64,000 nucleotides of DNA from the NCBI GenBank assembly GCA_040394635.1, contig JBEBRW010000025.1, forward strand, positions 1 to 64,000, given 5' to 3'. The translations under genes and the position numbers were made by a program. Positions 23,590 to 32,003 of the stretch are shown piece after piece. The notes under the pieces were generated by a model. That model made no database searches, was not told where the DNA came from, and saw nothing but the letters and a program-made list of their open reading frames with translations. Position 1 is the first letter of the stretch; each line of letters opens with the position of its first letter. This DNA comes from UBA5239 sp040394635. Its GTDB lineage: Bacteria; Verrucomicrobiota; Lentisphaeria; Victivallales; Victivallaceae.

Positions 23590-25875
23590 TTAAAAATGAA
23601 TTTCAGGCGGAGCCAGCAGTCCGCCGGGGGCCCGGTAGCCTTCCAGCTGGTTGGCCAGCGTGTTATGGATTCTTATGGTCAGGACATGTTTCCCGGAGAG
23701 GCCGCCGAGCTCAAAACGGTAGGGCGGCCAGATTTGTTTGCCGAGGGGCTTGCCGTCCAGATAAACCTCGCAGATCCCGGCGACTTCCGGCAGTACCAGT
23801 GCGGCATCGGGGTAAGTACCGTCTAACTCGAGCTCATAATCCACTGTGCCGGAGTAAAATGGCGCGCCCTGTTCCGCCCATGAGGCGGCTTTCAGGATAT
23901 TCCGGCGGCGTTTGAGGGTGATCTTTTCCGATTGGGGCTCGTAAATATCGAGATTGTAAATCTGATAAGCCAGTTGAGCATAATCGCCGGTGGTTTCCAG
24001 CTCGACATCGAAGTCGCCGCACAGGTAGAGCGGCTCGGAATAGCTGACCGGCGAGGAGAGCTCGATATGGTCGCTGTTTACCGGGTAACGGCGGTACTCG
24101 TCGTCGAAAATTTTCACGGGTTCGCCGCCGTCGAAAAATCCGGGCGGGGCCAGCAACGCCAAACCGATATTTTCCGGGTTTTCCCAGCGGATATTCTGGC
24201 GGAACGGAACGATATTCGGGGTCCCCCAGCGCACCGGCAGTTCAGCCGGCAGTTGAACGATCTGCCGCTGCGGCGCGGGCGAGCGGTATTCCTGCCACGG
24301 GCCGCCGATGACGGCGATCTCGCCGGGGTACAGCTCGAGTTCGTGGGTTTGACCCAGAAACGACAGTTTGCCGCTAAGCAGCGTATCGCTCCAGATGTTC
24401 GCCACCAGCAGAAATTCGGTGCCGTCCGGCAAACGGCGGTGCATGGCCGCGAGCTCGCCGCCGTCGAAGGCGAAAACCGGGTCCGGTATGGCGGACTCCC
24501 GATCGGTGATCACGTAGCTGATGCCGGTGCGGTTCAGGCGGTCGCAGAGTTCGAAGAATTGGCGGTTCGATTGCTGCCCGGCCCACAGCTCGGGCGTCGG
24601 GTCGGCCAGCGTGGTTTCCGCGACATATTCGCCTTGCGTGGCGATGAAACAGTATTTCGCCAGGAAATCGTTGAATTCACGGACGCCGTGGCGCAGGCTG
24701 CCGCGCAGGAACTCCGGCGGCGCGAAATATTTGGTAGTGCCGAACAGCCGGTGGTGTACCGCGTGCGGCACGAAGAGATTGACGCCCTGAATAATCTGCC
24801 AGGCGGCGATCCGGCGCAAATCCTGCGGCGTAGCGCCCCAGTTGGTGGCGGCGAAAGCCTCGCACATGACGCGCTCCTGGCCGTTTGAAAATGCCGCGCT
24901 GGCGGCGTATTTGGCACGCAGGTCGAACATGCTGACGTTGAACTGCGAATTCGTATAGCGTTCCATGTCGCCGCCGCGGGTCACTTGCGGGATGAAATAG
25001 CGTTTGTCGAAGTGAGTGCCGCCGTCCAGTGCAAACAGTTCGTGGTCGGTGCCCGGATAATCGCAGTGACGGAGCAGCTCGAGCGGGTGCCCCTCGGTGA
25101 AGATGGAGCTGCGCGGGCACTCGGAGCGGCTGAACGGCCCGGTGTCGGAGGTATGGAACATGTATTTGAGGCCGTGCTTGCGGCACCAGGCGAAATTGTT
25201 GCGGAACCAGTTCTGATAAAGCTCGCCCGCGAGGTGCCAGTAATCCGCCGCCGCCGTAACGGCTTTTTCGTCGAGAATATCGTCGATATGCGGTTGGATG
25301 TCATAGCCGTATTTTTCGGTGAAAATCGCGGCGAAATTGCGCGACCACGGGAAGTATTTCTGTTCGCCCATGTGCTGACGGACAAAGTGGTTGTAACGGC
25401 GGTTGTCGGCGTCCGAGAAAAATCCGCGGATGCCGTGGCCGAAATACTGACCGAGGCGCTTGCGGTACTCTTCATAAACGAATTTGATGAACAGTTCCGA
25501 GCTCTCCGGTTCCTCGAACGCGGGGAAGCCCCAGTCCGCCTCCACCACGCCTTGCCCCTTGACCAGATAAAGCTGCTTGAGATCGGGGTTCACGGCCTCG
25601 ATCCGGCCAGCGGCGTCACCGGGCGGGAAGTCGAATCCGTCGTTGATCCAGAGTTCCAGTTCGAGCTCCCGCGCCGCACGGACGAATTGCTCCGTCACCT
25701 CGAACCAGAGGTCGGAGAGGTATTGCTCCTGCGTAAATCCGGTGGGTGGTTTGTTGAAGAGGATGCAGCCGCCGTAACCGGCGTCTTTCAGTTGCTGCAT
25801 GGCCTGCGCGGCGTCGCCGGTGTCGGTGGTGTTCAGAAAGTAAAACGGGGTCGGGCGGAATTGATTGATATTCAT
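23590..25875 (-). CDS. Putative glycoside hydrolase (GH106-like), cytoplasmic
   Basis: The 761-residue protein starts with MNINQFRPTPFYFLNTTDTG and reads as a TIM-barrel glycosidase. Supporting segments are GYGGCILFNKPPTGF, ELELELWINDGFDFPPGDA, IRGFFSDADNRRYN and a Glu/Asp-rich segment around CPRSSIFTEGHPLELL. The C-terminal 150 residues look like a galactose-binding-type beta-sandwich (EVYLDGKPLGKQIWPPYRFE, HVLTIRIHNTLANQLEG). This resembles large alpha-L-rhamnosidase-like enzymes of family GH106, though it is shorter than typical members. No signal peptide is seen, so it may act on imported oligosaccharides. ATG 25875 has GGAG upstream within the end of the LacI gene, giving a coupled LacI-glycosidase operon. 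A longer upstream frame overlaps lacI and is rejected. Confidence 0.72.
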   Translation of the reverse strand: MNINQFRPTPFYFLNTTDTGDAAQAMQQLKDAGYGGCILFNKPPTGFTQEQYLSDLWFEVTEQFVRAARELELELWINDGFDFPPGDAAGRIEAVNPDLKQLYLVKGQGVVEADWGFPAFEEPESSELFIKFVYEEYRKRLGQYFGHGIRGFFSDADNRRYNHFVRQHMGEQKYFPWSRNFAAIFTEKYGYDIQPHIDDILDEKAVTAAADYWHLAGELYQNWFRNNFAWCRKHGLKYMFHTSDTGPFSRSECPRSSIFTEGHPLELLRHCDYPGTDHELFALDGGTHFDKRYFIPQVTRGGDMERYTNSQFNVSMFDLRAKYAASAAFSNGQERVMCEAFAATNWGATPQDLRRIAAWQIIQGVNLFVPHAVHHRLFGTTKYFAPPEFLRGSLRHGVREFNDFLAKYCFIATQGEYVAETTLADPTPELWAGQQSNRQFFELCDRLNRTGISYVITDRESAIPDPVFAFDGGELAAMHRRLPDGTEFLLVANIWSDTLLSGKLSFLGQTHELELYPGEIAVIGGPWQEYRSPAPQRQIVQLPAELPVRWGTPNIVPFRQNIRWENPENIGLALLAPPGFFDGGEPVKIFDDEYRRYPVNSDHIELSSPVSYSEPLYLCGDFDVELETTGDYAQLAYQIYNLDIYEPQSEKITLKRRRNILKAASWAEQGAPFYSGTVDYELELDGTYPDAALVLPEVAGICEVYLDGKPLGKQIWPPYRFELGGLSGKHVLTIRIHNTLANQLEGYRAPGGLLAPPEIHF

Positions 25876-25879
25876 GCTA

Positions 25880-26863
25880 TTACTCCGGGATGATGGCGCG
25901 GCTGGGCTGGTTGTAGCGCTGCGGCGCGGGCCATTCGGGTGATTTGATTCGATGTTCGAGCATACGGAAAACTTCAGCGGCCAGCGTTTCGAGCTGCTGG
26001 TCCACGGCGTACAGCGGCACGGCGGCGTAACGGTTGATCCAGCTGTTGTCGTTGATGACGACGGCGAGGTCACCGGGGATATTCCTGCCTGCCTCGCGGG
26101 CAGCGAGGAGCAGGCCATACGCCTGATAGCCGTTTTGAGTCAGGATAATGTCGGTTTCGGGCCGGTTTTTCAGGATTTGCCGTCCGGCATCCAGCCCGCC
26201 CCGCGCCTGGTCGGTCGGCGGAGATTCGACGCTATATAATTCAACGTCCAATTTTTCGTATTGAGCGGTGAACTCCCGGCGGACCCCTTCCGGCAGCGGG
26301 CCGATCAGTTTGATGGCGTTCTTTTTGCCGGTCTGGCGCAGATGGCGCAGGATTTTGCGGACGGATTCGAACGTCGAAACCGTAGCCCAGTCGTATCCGG
26401 CACCGGGCAGCTCCATATGCGGCGTACCGATCAGCGTCAGCGGCACCCGGGTCTGCCAGAGCTTGGCGACCAGACCGTGCGTGTGGTCCAAACTGGTGAT
26501 GAAGGCCGCGGTACCGTCGCAATAGCCGCTCAGCATCCGTTCGAGGTATTTGCACTCGAGCTGCGGGTTTTCCTCATAATCGTAGGCCACAATGTCATAT
26601 TCCGGCGCGGCCTGCTTGAAATAACGGATGAATTCGGCATAAAAGGGATCTCCGAGGTCCGGCACGATCACGGAGAGTATGCCGGTGCGTCCCTTTTTCA
26701 ATGCCGTGCCGGCGAAACTGGGGCGGTAACCGAGCTTCTCGGCCACGGCTCGGATCTCACGTTTGGTCTTGTCGCTGATTTTGGGATGATCATTCAGCGC
26801 CCGGCTCACGGTCGGGTAGCTTTTGCCGGATTCCCGGGCTATGTCGAGAATTGTTACAGACAT
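25880..26863 (-). CDS. LacI family transcription regulator of the adjacent glycosidase
   Basis: The 327-residue protein has the canonical LacI head (VTILDIARESGKSYPTVSRA followed by LNDHPKISDKTKREIR and LGYRPSFAG) and sugar-binding effector domain (GILSVIVPDLGDPFYAEFIR; a TDIILTQNGYQAYGLLLA-type hinge; AVVINDNSW). It ends 4 bases before the glycosidase start and is cotranscribed with it. A LacI-type operator with a central CG lies over its own promoter. The likely role is autoregulated, substrate-induced control of the glycosidase. Confidence 0.94.
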   Translation of the reverse strand: MSVTILDIARESGKSYPTVSRALNDHPKISDKTKREIRAVAEKLGYRPSFAGTALKKGRTGILSVIVPDLGDPFYAEFIRYFKQAAPEYDIVAYDYEENPQLECKYLERMLSGYCDGTAAFITSLDHTHGLVAKLWQTRVPLTLIGTPHMELPGAGYDWATVSTFESVRKILRHLRQTGKKNAIKLIGPLPEGVRREFTAQYEKLDVELYSVESPPTDQARGGLDAGRQILKNRPETDIILTQNGYQAYGLLLAAREAGRNIPGDLAVVINDNSWINRYAAVPLYAVDQQLETLAAEVFRMLEHRIKSPEWPAPQRYNQPSRAIIPE

Positions 26864-26878
26864 ATAATATTATCTTGG

Positions 26879-26929
26879 TTTAAACGTTTGCACTGCTTAT
26901 ATTCTACTGCCGACTCGATAAATTGTCAA
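26879..26929 (-). promoter_or_regulatory. Promoter and CG-centred LacI operator of the lacI-glycosidase operon
   Basis: On the minus strand TTGACA (26924-26929) and TAGAAT (26901-26906) are 17 bases apart. Just downstream, TGCAAACGTTTAAA (26879-26892) contains the AAACGTTT palindrome typical of LacI-family operators, placed over the transcription start. Confidence 0.75.
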
Positions 26930-26958
26930 GAGTGCGGCAAAGTTTTTCATTAAAAAGG

Positions 26959-26987
26959 TTGACTTTTGCTGTTTTTTCGGCTAAAAT
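26959..26987 (+). promoter_or_regulatory. Promoter of the small coiled membrane protein
   Basis: TTGACT (26959-26964) and TAAAAT (26982-26987) are 17 bases apart, 43 bases before the start at 27030. Confidence 0.6.
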
Positions 26988-27029
26988 ATAGTTTTACACA
27001 TATCAATTAAAACAGAACAGGTAAAGTAT

Positions 27030-27344
27030 ATGGAACTGGATTTCTATTCGATCGCGCTGATTATCGGCGGTATTCTCGTCTGTGTGATTATTCTGCTCGG
27101 CGTGGCGAAATTTGCCCGTTTCTACATGGACTTCAAGAAGATGCAGCGGGAACTGAATGCCGAGTTGAGTAACATTGCCACCATCCTCAAAAAGATCAAC
27201 AGTGCCAGTCTGGAAAATCTCTTCGAGCAGCGCCAGGGGAACAAAGCCATGATTGAGTTCCTCCAGAAATTCGCCGGCATCGAAGTGGAAGTGGTCGAAG
27301 AACCCATCCCCCCCGAAGAGCTGGAAAAAGAAAACGGCAAGTAA
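27030..27344 (+). CDS. Small membrane-anchored helical protein
   Basis: Not recognised. The 104-residue protein has one N-terminal membrane helix (about residues 7-29, IALIIGGILVCVIILLGVA). A charged helical region follows, likely a coiled coil (FKKMQRELNAELSNIATILK, then KINSASLENLFEQRQ), and then an acidic tail (EEPIPPEELEKENGK). The layout resembles small envelope scaffold proteins, but no family is evident. It has its own promoter and a ribosome site of the AGGTAA type. It faces zwf, with a dyad between them. Confidence 0.68.
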   Translation: MELDFYSIALIIGGILVCVIILLGVAKFARFYMDFKKMQRELNAELSNIATILKKINSASLENLFEQRQGNKAMIEFLQKFAGIEVEVVEEPIPPEELEKENGK

Positions 27345-27362
27345 ACCCTGCCGGGAACTTTC

Positions 27363-27393
27363 TTTAACCACACATCTGCTATTCGTGGTTAAA
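27363..27393. terminator. Possible terminator dyad between convergent genes
   Basis: TTTAACCAC (27363-27371) and GTGGTTAAA (27385-27393) form a perfect 9-bp stem, with further imperfect pairing outward. It lies between the small membrane-protein gene and the zwf stop. The T-tract is weak on both sides, so terminator function is only probable. Confidence 0.45.
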
Positions 27394-27400
27394 AAGGAAG

Positions 27401-28909
27401 TTAGAGGTCGCGCCAGTAGTAGCCGGTTTTGCCGAAAAGTCGGTTGGCTTCCTCCGGGCCCTCGCTGCCGGCTTTGTATTGGTAGAGCGGCGCGGCGTTT
27501 TGTTCCCAGGCTTTCAGCACCGGCGTGAAGAGGCGCCACGAGGCGGCGATGATGTCGCTGCGGATGAACAGCGTCTGGTCGCCCAGCATACAGTCCAGCA
27601 GCAGCCGTTCGTAGGCTTCCGGGATGTTGCCGCCGAAGGCGTCGGCATAGTTGAAATTCAGCGTAAGTTTGCCCATGCACAACCGCGGGCCGGGCTGTTT
27701 GGCCTGGATCGAGAGCGCCATGCCTTCTTCGGGCTGGACATTCAGGATCAGCACGTCCGGTTCGAGTTCGGCTGAGCTGAGCTGCGGGAAAATCGAGTGC
27801 GGCACATGCTTGAAAGTGATGGCGATCTCGCTCAGGCGGCGTTTCAACCTTTTGCCGGAGCGCAGGTAAAAAGGCACTCCGCGCCAGCGCCAGTTGTTGA
27901 TGAAAAGCTTGGCCGCGGCATACGTTTCGATCTGCGAATCCGGGTTTACGCCGCGTTCCTGGCGGTAGCCGGGCTGGGTGTCGCCGGCGGCGTACTGGCC
28001 GCGTATGATGTAATTGTCGAGCTCGTCGAGCGGAAAGGGGTGGATGGAGCGGATCAGCTTGAGCTGTTCGTCGCGCATGCTGTCGGCATCGAGCATAACG
28101 GGGACCTCCATGGCGACCAGCGAGAGCATGGCGAGCATGTGGTTCTGGAACATGTCGCGGAGCTGGCCGGCTTTGTCGTAATATCCGGCACGATTTTCCA
28201 CGCCGACGGTTTCGGCGGCGGTGATCTGGACGTGGTCGATATAGGTGTTGTTCCAGATCGGCTCGAAAATGATGTTGGCGAAGCGCAGCATCAGGATATT
28301 CTGCACGGTTTCCTTGCCGAGGTAGTGGTCGATACGGTAAATCTGGCGCTCCTGGAGGTTTTCGTGGAGCATGCGGTCGAGTTCCTCGGCGCTGTCGGTA
28401 TCGTAGCCGAAGGGTTTTTCCAGAATGACATGGCGCCAGGGCTTGCCGTCGAAATTTTCTTCGGTCAGGCCGGAGGCGGCCAGCTGCGGCACGATGGTCG
28501 GGTACAGCGTCGCCGGAGTCGACAGATAAAAGGTCCGGTTGAACTCCAGCGACATCTCTTTTTCGATGCACTTGAACTTGGTATTGAGTTTCTGATAAGC
28601 CTCCGGCGAATCGTATTCGCCGTAAACATAATGGACCTTGGCGAGGAATTTTTCGACTTCCTCCGGTTTATCCTTCGGCAGGAATTCGTGCAGATGGCCG
28701 CGGAATTCCTCTTCGGCCAGTTCAGTGCGGGCGAAGCCGACGATCCGCGAGGATTCATGAAAAAGCTCGCGGCGGTACAAATTGAACAGCGCCGGAATCA
28801 ATTTGCGTTTCGTCAAATCCCCGGATGCCCCGAAAATAACCATCATATTCGGAACCGGTTTCATCTCCACGCACAAATTCGCCTGCCAGTAATTCTGATT
28901 TACCGCCAT
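27401..28909 (-). CDS. zwf: Glucose-6-phosphate 1-dehydrogenase
   Basis: Zwf oxidises glucose 6-phosphate to 6-phosphogluconolactone, reducing NADP+ and entering the oxidative pentose phosphate pathway. The 502-residue protein has the dinucleotide motif GASGDLTKRK at 27-36 and the signature RIDHYLGKE at 192-200, with the catalytic His. EKPFGYD and the C-terminal domain are also present. GGAG lies just before ATG 28909. pgl and gnd are not adjacent. Together with transketolase it gives a complete-looking link from glucose to pentose phosphates. Confidence 0.96.
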   Translation of the reverse strand: MAVNQNYWQANLCVEMKPVPNMMVIFGASGDLTKRKLIPALFNLYRRELFHESSRIVGFARTELAEEEFRGHLHEFLPKDKPEEVEKFLAKVHYVYGEYDSPEAYQKLNTKFKCIEKEMSLEFNRTFYLSTPATLYPTIVPQLAASGLTEENFDGKPWRHVILEKPFGYDTDSAEELDRMLHENLQERQIYRIDHYLGKETVQNILMLRFANIIFEPIWNNTYIDHVQITAAETVGVENRAGYYDKAGQLRDMFQNHMLAMLSLVAMEVPVMLDADSMRDEQLKLIRSIHPFPLDELDNYIIRGQYAAGDTQPGYRQERGVNPDSQIETYAAAKLFINNWRWRGVPFYLRSGKRLKRRLSEIAITFKHVPHSIFPQLSSAELEPDVLILNVQPEEGMALSIQAKQPGPRLCMGKLTLNFNYADAFGGNIPEAYERLLLDCMLGDQTLFIRSDIIAASWRLFTPVLKAWEQNAAPLYQYKAGSEGPEEANRLFGKTGYYWRDL

Positions 28910-28920
28910 TTTTCACTCCT

Positions 28921-29027
28921 CTAATGGAAAATTGAAAGTGGAAAATGAAAGAGACTTCCCACTCTTTCTTTAATATTCCCCATTTCCCATAATTTTCAAT
29001 TCTCCATTGTCAATTTTCAACTTTAAA
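28921..29027. repeat. AT-rich repeat with GGAAAATTGA/TCAATTTTCC units
   Basis: The gap between zwf and the peroxiredoxin is filled by near-repeated GGAAAATTGAAAGTGGAAAA and its reverse-type units (CAATTTTCAAC, CATTTCCCATAATTTTCAAT). A small perfect hairpin lies in the middle (GAAAGAG 28946-28952 with CTCTTTC 28961-28967). Similar units occur at 61388-61417. There is no coding frame. Confidence 0.5.
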
Positions 29028-29032
29028 AAGGA

Positions 29033-29632
29033 TCAAGCGTGTTTGCCGAGATATTCGGCGACACCCTCGGCTGTGGCCTTCATGCCTTCCGAACCCTGGT
29101 GCCAGTTGGCGGGACAAACTTCGCCGTTGGCCTCGAAGAATTGGAGGGCCTCGACCATGCGCAGGGCTTCGTCGGTGCTGCGGCCGAGCGGCTGGTCATT
29201 GACCAGGGCGTGGCGGACGATGCCGTCGCGGTCGATCAGGAAGAGGCCGCGCAGGGCCACCGCGTCGTCGACCAGCACGCCGTAATCACGCGAAATGCTT
29301 TTGGTGATATCGGCGATCATGGGGTACTGAAGGTTGCCCACGCCGCCTTTTTTCGGCTCGACACTTTTCCAGGCGAGGTGCGTAAACACGTTATCCACCG
29401 ACACCGCGAGAACCTCGGTATTAAGCGCTTTGAAGCTCGGCAGGGCCTTGTCGAAAGCGATCAGCTCGGACGGGCAGACAAAGGTGAAGTCGGCCGGATA
29501 GAAAAAAAGCACGACGTATTTGCCTTTGAAATCGGCCAGCTTGATTTCGCCGATGGTGCCATCCGGCATCGCGGCCTGCGCGTTGAATTCGGGGGCCTTG
29601 CGGGTAACGAGTGTGCAATGACAGTTTTCCAT
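29033..29632 (-). CDS. Typical 2-Cys peroxiredoxin (AhpC/Prx1 type)
   Basis: The 199-residue protein reduces peroxides with thiols. The peroxidatic Cys is C53 in YPADFTFVCPSELIAFDK and the resolving Cys is C173 in EVCPANWHQG, both in the usual places. The segment GVLVDDAVALRGLFLIDRDG is characteristic of the AhpC/Prx1 group. GAGAAG precedes ATG 29632. No ahpF or thioredoxin reductase gene is adjacent, so the reductant is unknown. The upstream region has two dyads over a promoter, suggesting regulation. Confidence 0.95.
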   Translation of the reverse strand: MENCHCTLVTRKAPEFNAQAAMPDGTIGEIKLADFKGKYVVLFFYPADFTFVCPSELIAFDKALPSFKALNTEVLAVSVDNVFTHLAWKSVEPKKGGVGNLQYPMIADITKSISRDYGVLVDDAVALRGLFLIDRDGIVRHALVNDQPLGRSTDEALRMVEALQFFEANGEVCPANWHQGSEGMKATAEGVAEYLGKHA

Positions 29633-29644
29633 GGTAACTTCTCC

Positions 29645-29705
29645 TTATTAGTAATGGTTATTAATAAGATAAGCTCTTTTTCCAGTTTGTCAAATTAAAA
29701 ACTGG
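29645..29705 (-). promoter_or_regulatory. Peroxiredoxin promoter with two operator-like dyads
   Basis: TTGACA (29688-29693, minus strand) and TATCTT (29666-29671) are 16 bases apart. A dyad CCAGTTT/AAACTGG (29682-29688 and 29699-29705) overlaps the -35. A second dyad of 11-base arms with 9 matches (29645-29667, TTATTA...TAATAA) lies after the -10. The latter resembles Fur/PerR-like AT-rich boxes, but the owner is unknown. Confidence 0.55.
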
Positions 29706-29750
29706 AAAATCGGTGTATTTGAGTATACATTACTTTAAAAATTATTGTAT

Positions 29751-32003
29751 ATGAGGGTAATTTTGAAGAGTAATTCCGGGATATTTAAACTTTTGTGCGG
29801 GATTGGAATTTTACTGGCAGATAGTTTGCTGGGGTGGTTTCTATATCGCAGCTTAATTGGATGCCGGGAAACCGAGATGCTTCATTTCGGTACTGCTTTC
29901 GGGCCACCTTCGAGCCTCGGCGCTGCAATATCGATTGCGCTGGCGGTGGCTGTATCGCTGATAGTCGTCCGATATTCTTCTATTTTTGATTTATTCAAGG
30001 CACTTTGCCCAGCTTATCTGTTGGCGGCTTTATTCCTTATGCCGTTAAATATCTGCTTCATTGCGGTTACGGTTATTATTGGCGGCTGGAGTATTTTCCG
30101 GTTGTTATTGTTGCTGCCGTTTCCCGGATTTCTGCTTTGGAGGGACAAGCATCGTGTTAGTCTGATTATCCTGTCTGTGTTGGCTTTGATCTCATTTACC
30201 TACAATTTCTGGCTCTATGATCAAGCCTGGCGCAAACAATATATGATTTTTCACGATTGGGGGATCTTTATTGAACCGGCGTTGAATTGTTTCCGCGACA
30301 AGTTCATGTATGAATATTTTGAACATGCAGGCGACAGTTTTTTTGCACATCATTTCATGCCGGGTTTTTATATCTGGTTTGCGCCGTTGATCTGGCTGAT
30401 ACGCTATCCCCAGACTATGATGGTGCTGTCCGGACTGTTCCTCAGCGGCAGCGCTCTGCTGATTTATTATTTTGCCCGGCTGCGAAAGCTGCCGCCGGTA
30501 ATGGCGGGGACTTGCGGGCTGATTTATCTGCTGTATCCGATGGTCACAAACTATAATTTGACGTTGTTCTACGGGTTTCATGTGATCTCGACGTTTATTC
30601 CGGTGTTCCTTCTTTTTGCTTGTTTTTATGAAAAGAAAAAATGGACCGCGGCATTTCTGGTCTTTTTGTTTTCGTTGACGCTCAAGGAGACGGTTGGAGC
30701 ATTTTGGGTGGGGTGGGGCATATGCCAGATTATCAGCGGACACTGGCGGCGCGGCCTGACTTATGCGATAATTGGCGGTTGTTATTTGCTGTTGTGCATC
30801 AAGGTGATTATTCCGGCGTTTGCGGACGGTGAAGCATATATGTATGTGGCGCAATTCGGCGGAGTGGGCAGTTCAATTGCGGAAATTCTGTTTTCGCCTT
30901 TTACCAGGCCGGCTGCGTTTTTTGGGCTGCTTTTCGATGTCAAAAAGCTTCAACTGCTTTTACTGCTCTGTTTTCCTCTGCTGCCGGCAGTTTTCGGGAG
31001 GCCGCTGTGGTTTGGGAGTTGTGTCGTTATCATGGTATTTCTGTTTCTGCGGGCGAGTGGGACATGGATCAATATGTATGCGCACCATACCACCGAACTG
31101 ACTGTGCTGCTTTGCTGTGCATTTATCGCGGCAGTATCTGCTGCGTGGAAAACAAAAAAGAATACGAATTTCTGGAACCGATTTCTTTGTTATGGGTTAC
31201 CGCCGGTTAAAGGAAAATATTTGGCGGTGGCATTGCTGCTGAGCGGAATTTTCAGCGTGGGATGCGGATATTTGTTTTGCGCCCAGACGACGTTTACCAA
31301 GGACTCCAATGCAATGAAGGTAATGCTGCAGCAACCAGACCGGACAGCGGTCCGGCAGCAGGTTCTTGAACTGGTTCCGAAAGGTGAGAGACTTGGTACG
31401 GACCAGCGGACCGGCAGTTTGATGGTTTGCAGCGATCTGATTGTGGCGGCCTTCGATTTTCGTCAATGCAATTATTATTTCTATGATTTGTATGATACGG
31501 CGGTGGGCGCGGGTTATGAGTTTCACCGGGAGATGCTCGCTGATCCACAAATGAACCTGGCCTGGATGTATTTGTCCGGCAGAAACCATTATTATCTCTT
31601 TCAGCGAGGTGGCACATCTCCGTATCCTTATCCATTTGTATTCATGAGTGAACAGCAATGGCGGGAATCCGGTATGCCGGTGGCCCTGCCCGATAATCAG
31701 GATTTGTTTGACCTCCGGATGGCGCCGTCACGCGAGGAGGATGGCAGGATGAGTGTAGTTATTTCAATCAGGGTCAAAGCGGCGTTGAAAGACTTTTATT
31801 TGATCAATGCTTATGTCTCCTACGATAATGATCAAGTGAAATATTATTTTATTCCGCTGGGGTATGGAATCGTGCTCCCGGAGAAAATAAAGCCGGGCGA
31901 TGTTTTTCAATTCAAGGTAGGGTTGCCGCCGGATTGTTCGATGCTTCTCGGTGGTGGATGTAAGATTGAAAAAACTCAACCAAGCGATCATGAAAGACAA
32001 TAA
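29751..32003 (+). CDS. DUF2079 multi-pass membrane protein, first tandem copy
   Basis: The roughly 750-residue protein has about ten membrane helices in its first 450 residues and a soluble C-terminal third. The DUF2079 signature region is visible: FHDWGIFIEPALNCFRDKF, then HHFMPGFYIWFAPL, LLIYYFARLRKLPP and LIYLLYPMV, followed by SLTLKETVGAFWVGWG. DUF2079 proteins resemble GT-C membrane glycosyltransferases; the Asp in the first loop fits a catalytic role, but no reaction is known. The start is uncertain: ATG 29751 is weakly supported, and TTG 29763 has a better GAGGG site. It overlaps the second copy by 14 bases. Confidence 0.8.
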   Translation: MRVILKSNSGIFKLLCGIGILLADSLLGWFLYRSLIGCRETEMLHFGTAFGPPSSLGAAISIALAVAVSLIVVRYSSIFDLFKALCPAYLLAALFLMPLNICFIAVTVIIGGWSIFRLLLLLPFPGFLLWRDKHRVSLIILSVLALISFTYNFWLYDQAWRKQYMIFHDWGIFIEPALNCFRDKFMYEYFEHAGDSFFAHHFMPGFYIWFAPLIWLIRYPQTMMVLSGLFLSGSALLIYYFARLRKLPPVMAGTCGLIYLLYPMVTNYNLTLFYGFHVISTFIPVFLLFACFYEKKKWTAAFLVFLFSLTLKETVGAFWVGWGICQIISGHWRRGLTYAIIGGCYLLLCIKVIIPAFADGEAYMYVAQFGGVGSSIAEILFSPFTRPAAFFGLLFDVKKLQLLLLLCFPLLPAVFGRPLWFGSCVVIMVFLFLRASGTWINMYAHHTTELTVLLCCAFIAAVSAAWKTKKNTNFWNRFLCYGLPPVKGKYLAVALLLSGIFSVGCGYLFCAQTTFTKDSNAMKVMLQQPDRTAVRQQVLELVPKGERLGTDQRTGSLMVCSDLIVAAFDFRQCNYYFYDLYDTAVGAGYEFHREMLADPQMNLAWMYLSGRNHYYLFQRGGTSPYPYPFVFMSEQQWRESGMPVALPDNQDLFDLRMAPSREEDGRMSVVISIRVKAALKDFYLINAYVSYDNDQVKYYFIPLGYGIVLPEKIKPGDVFQFKVGLPPDCSMLLGGGCKIEKTQPSDHERQ

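Noticed and set aside
25876..26118. N-terminal extension of the GH106-like frame into the lacI gene
   Set aside because: The extension is the shadow of lacI; a good GGAG site precedes the internal ATG at 25875.
27003..28571. 522-residue minus-strand open frame across the zwf region
   Set aside because: Another frame of zwf; Arg/Pro/His-rich with no recognisable domain and running through the small helical protein gene on the other strand.
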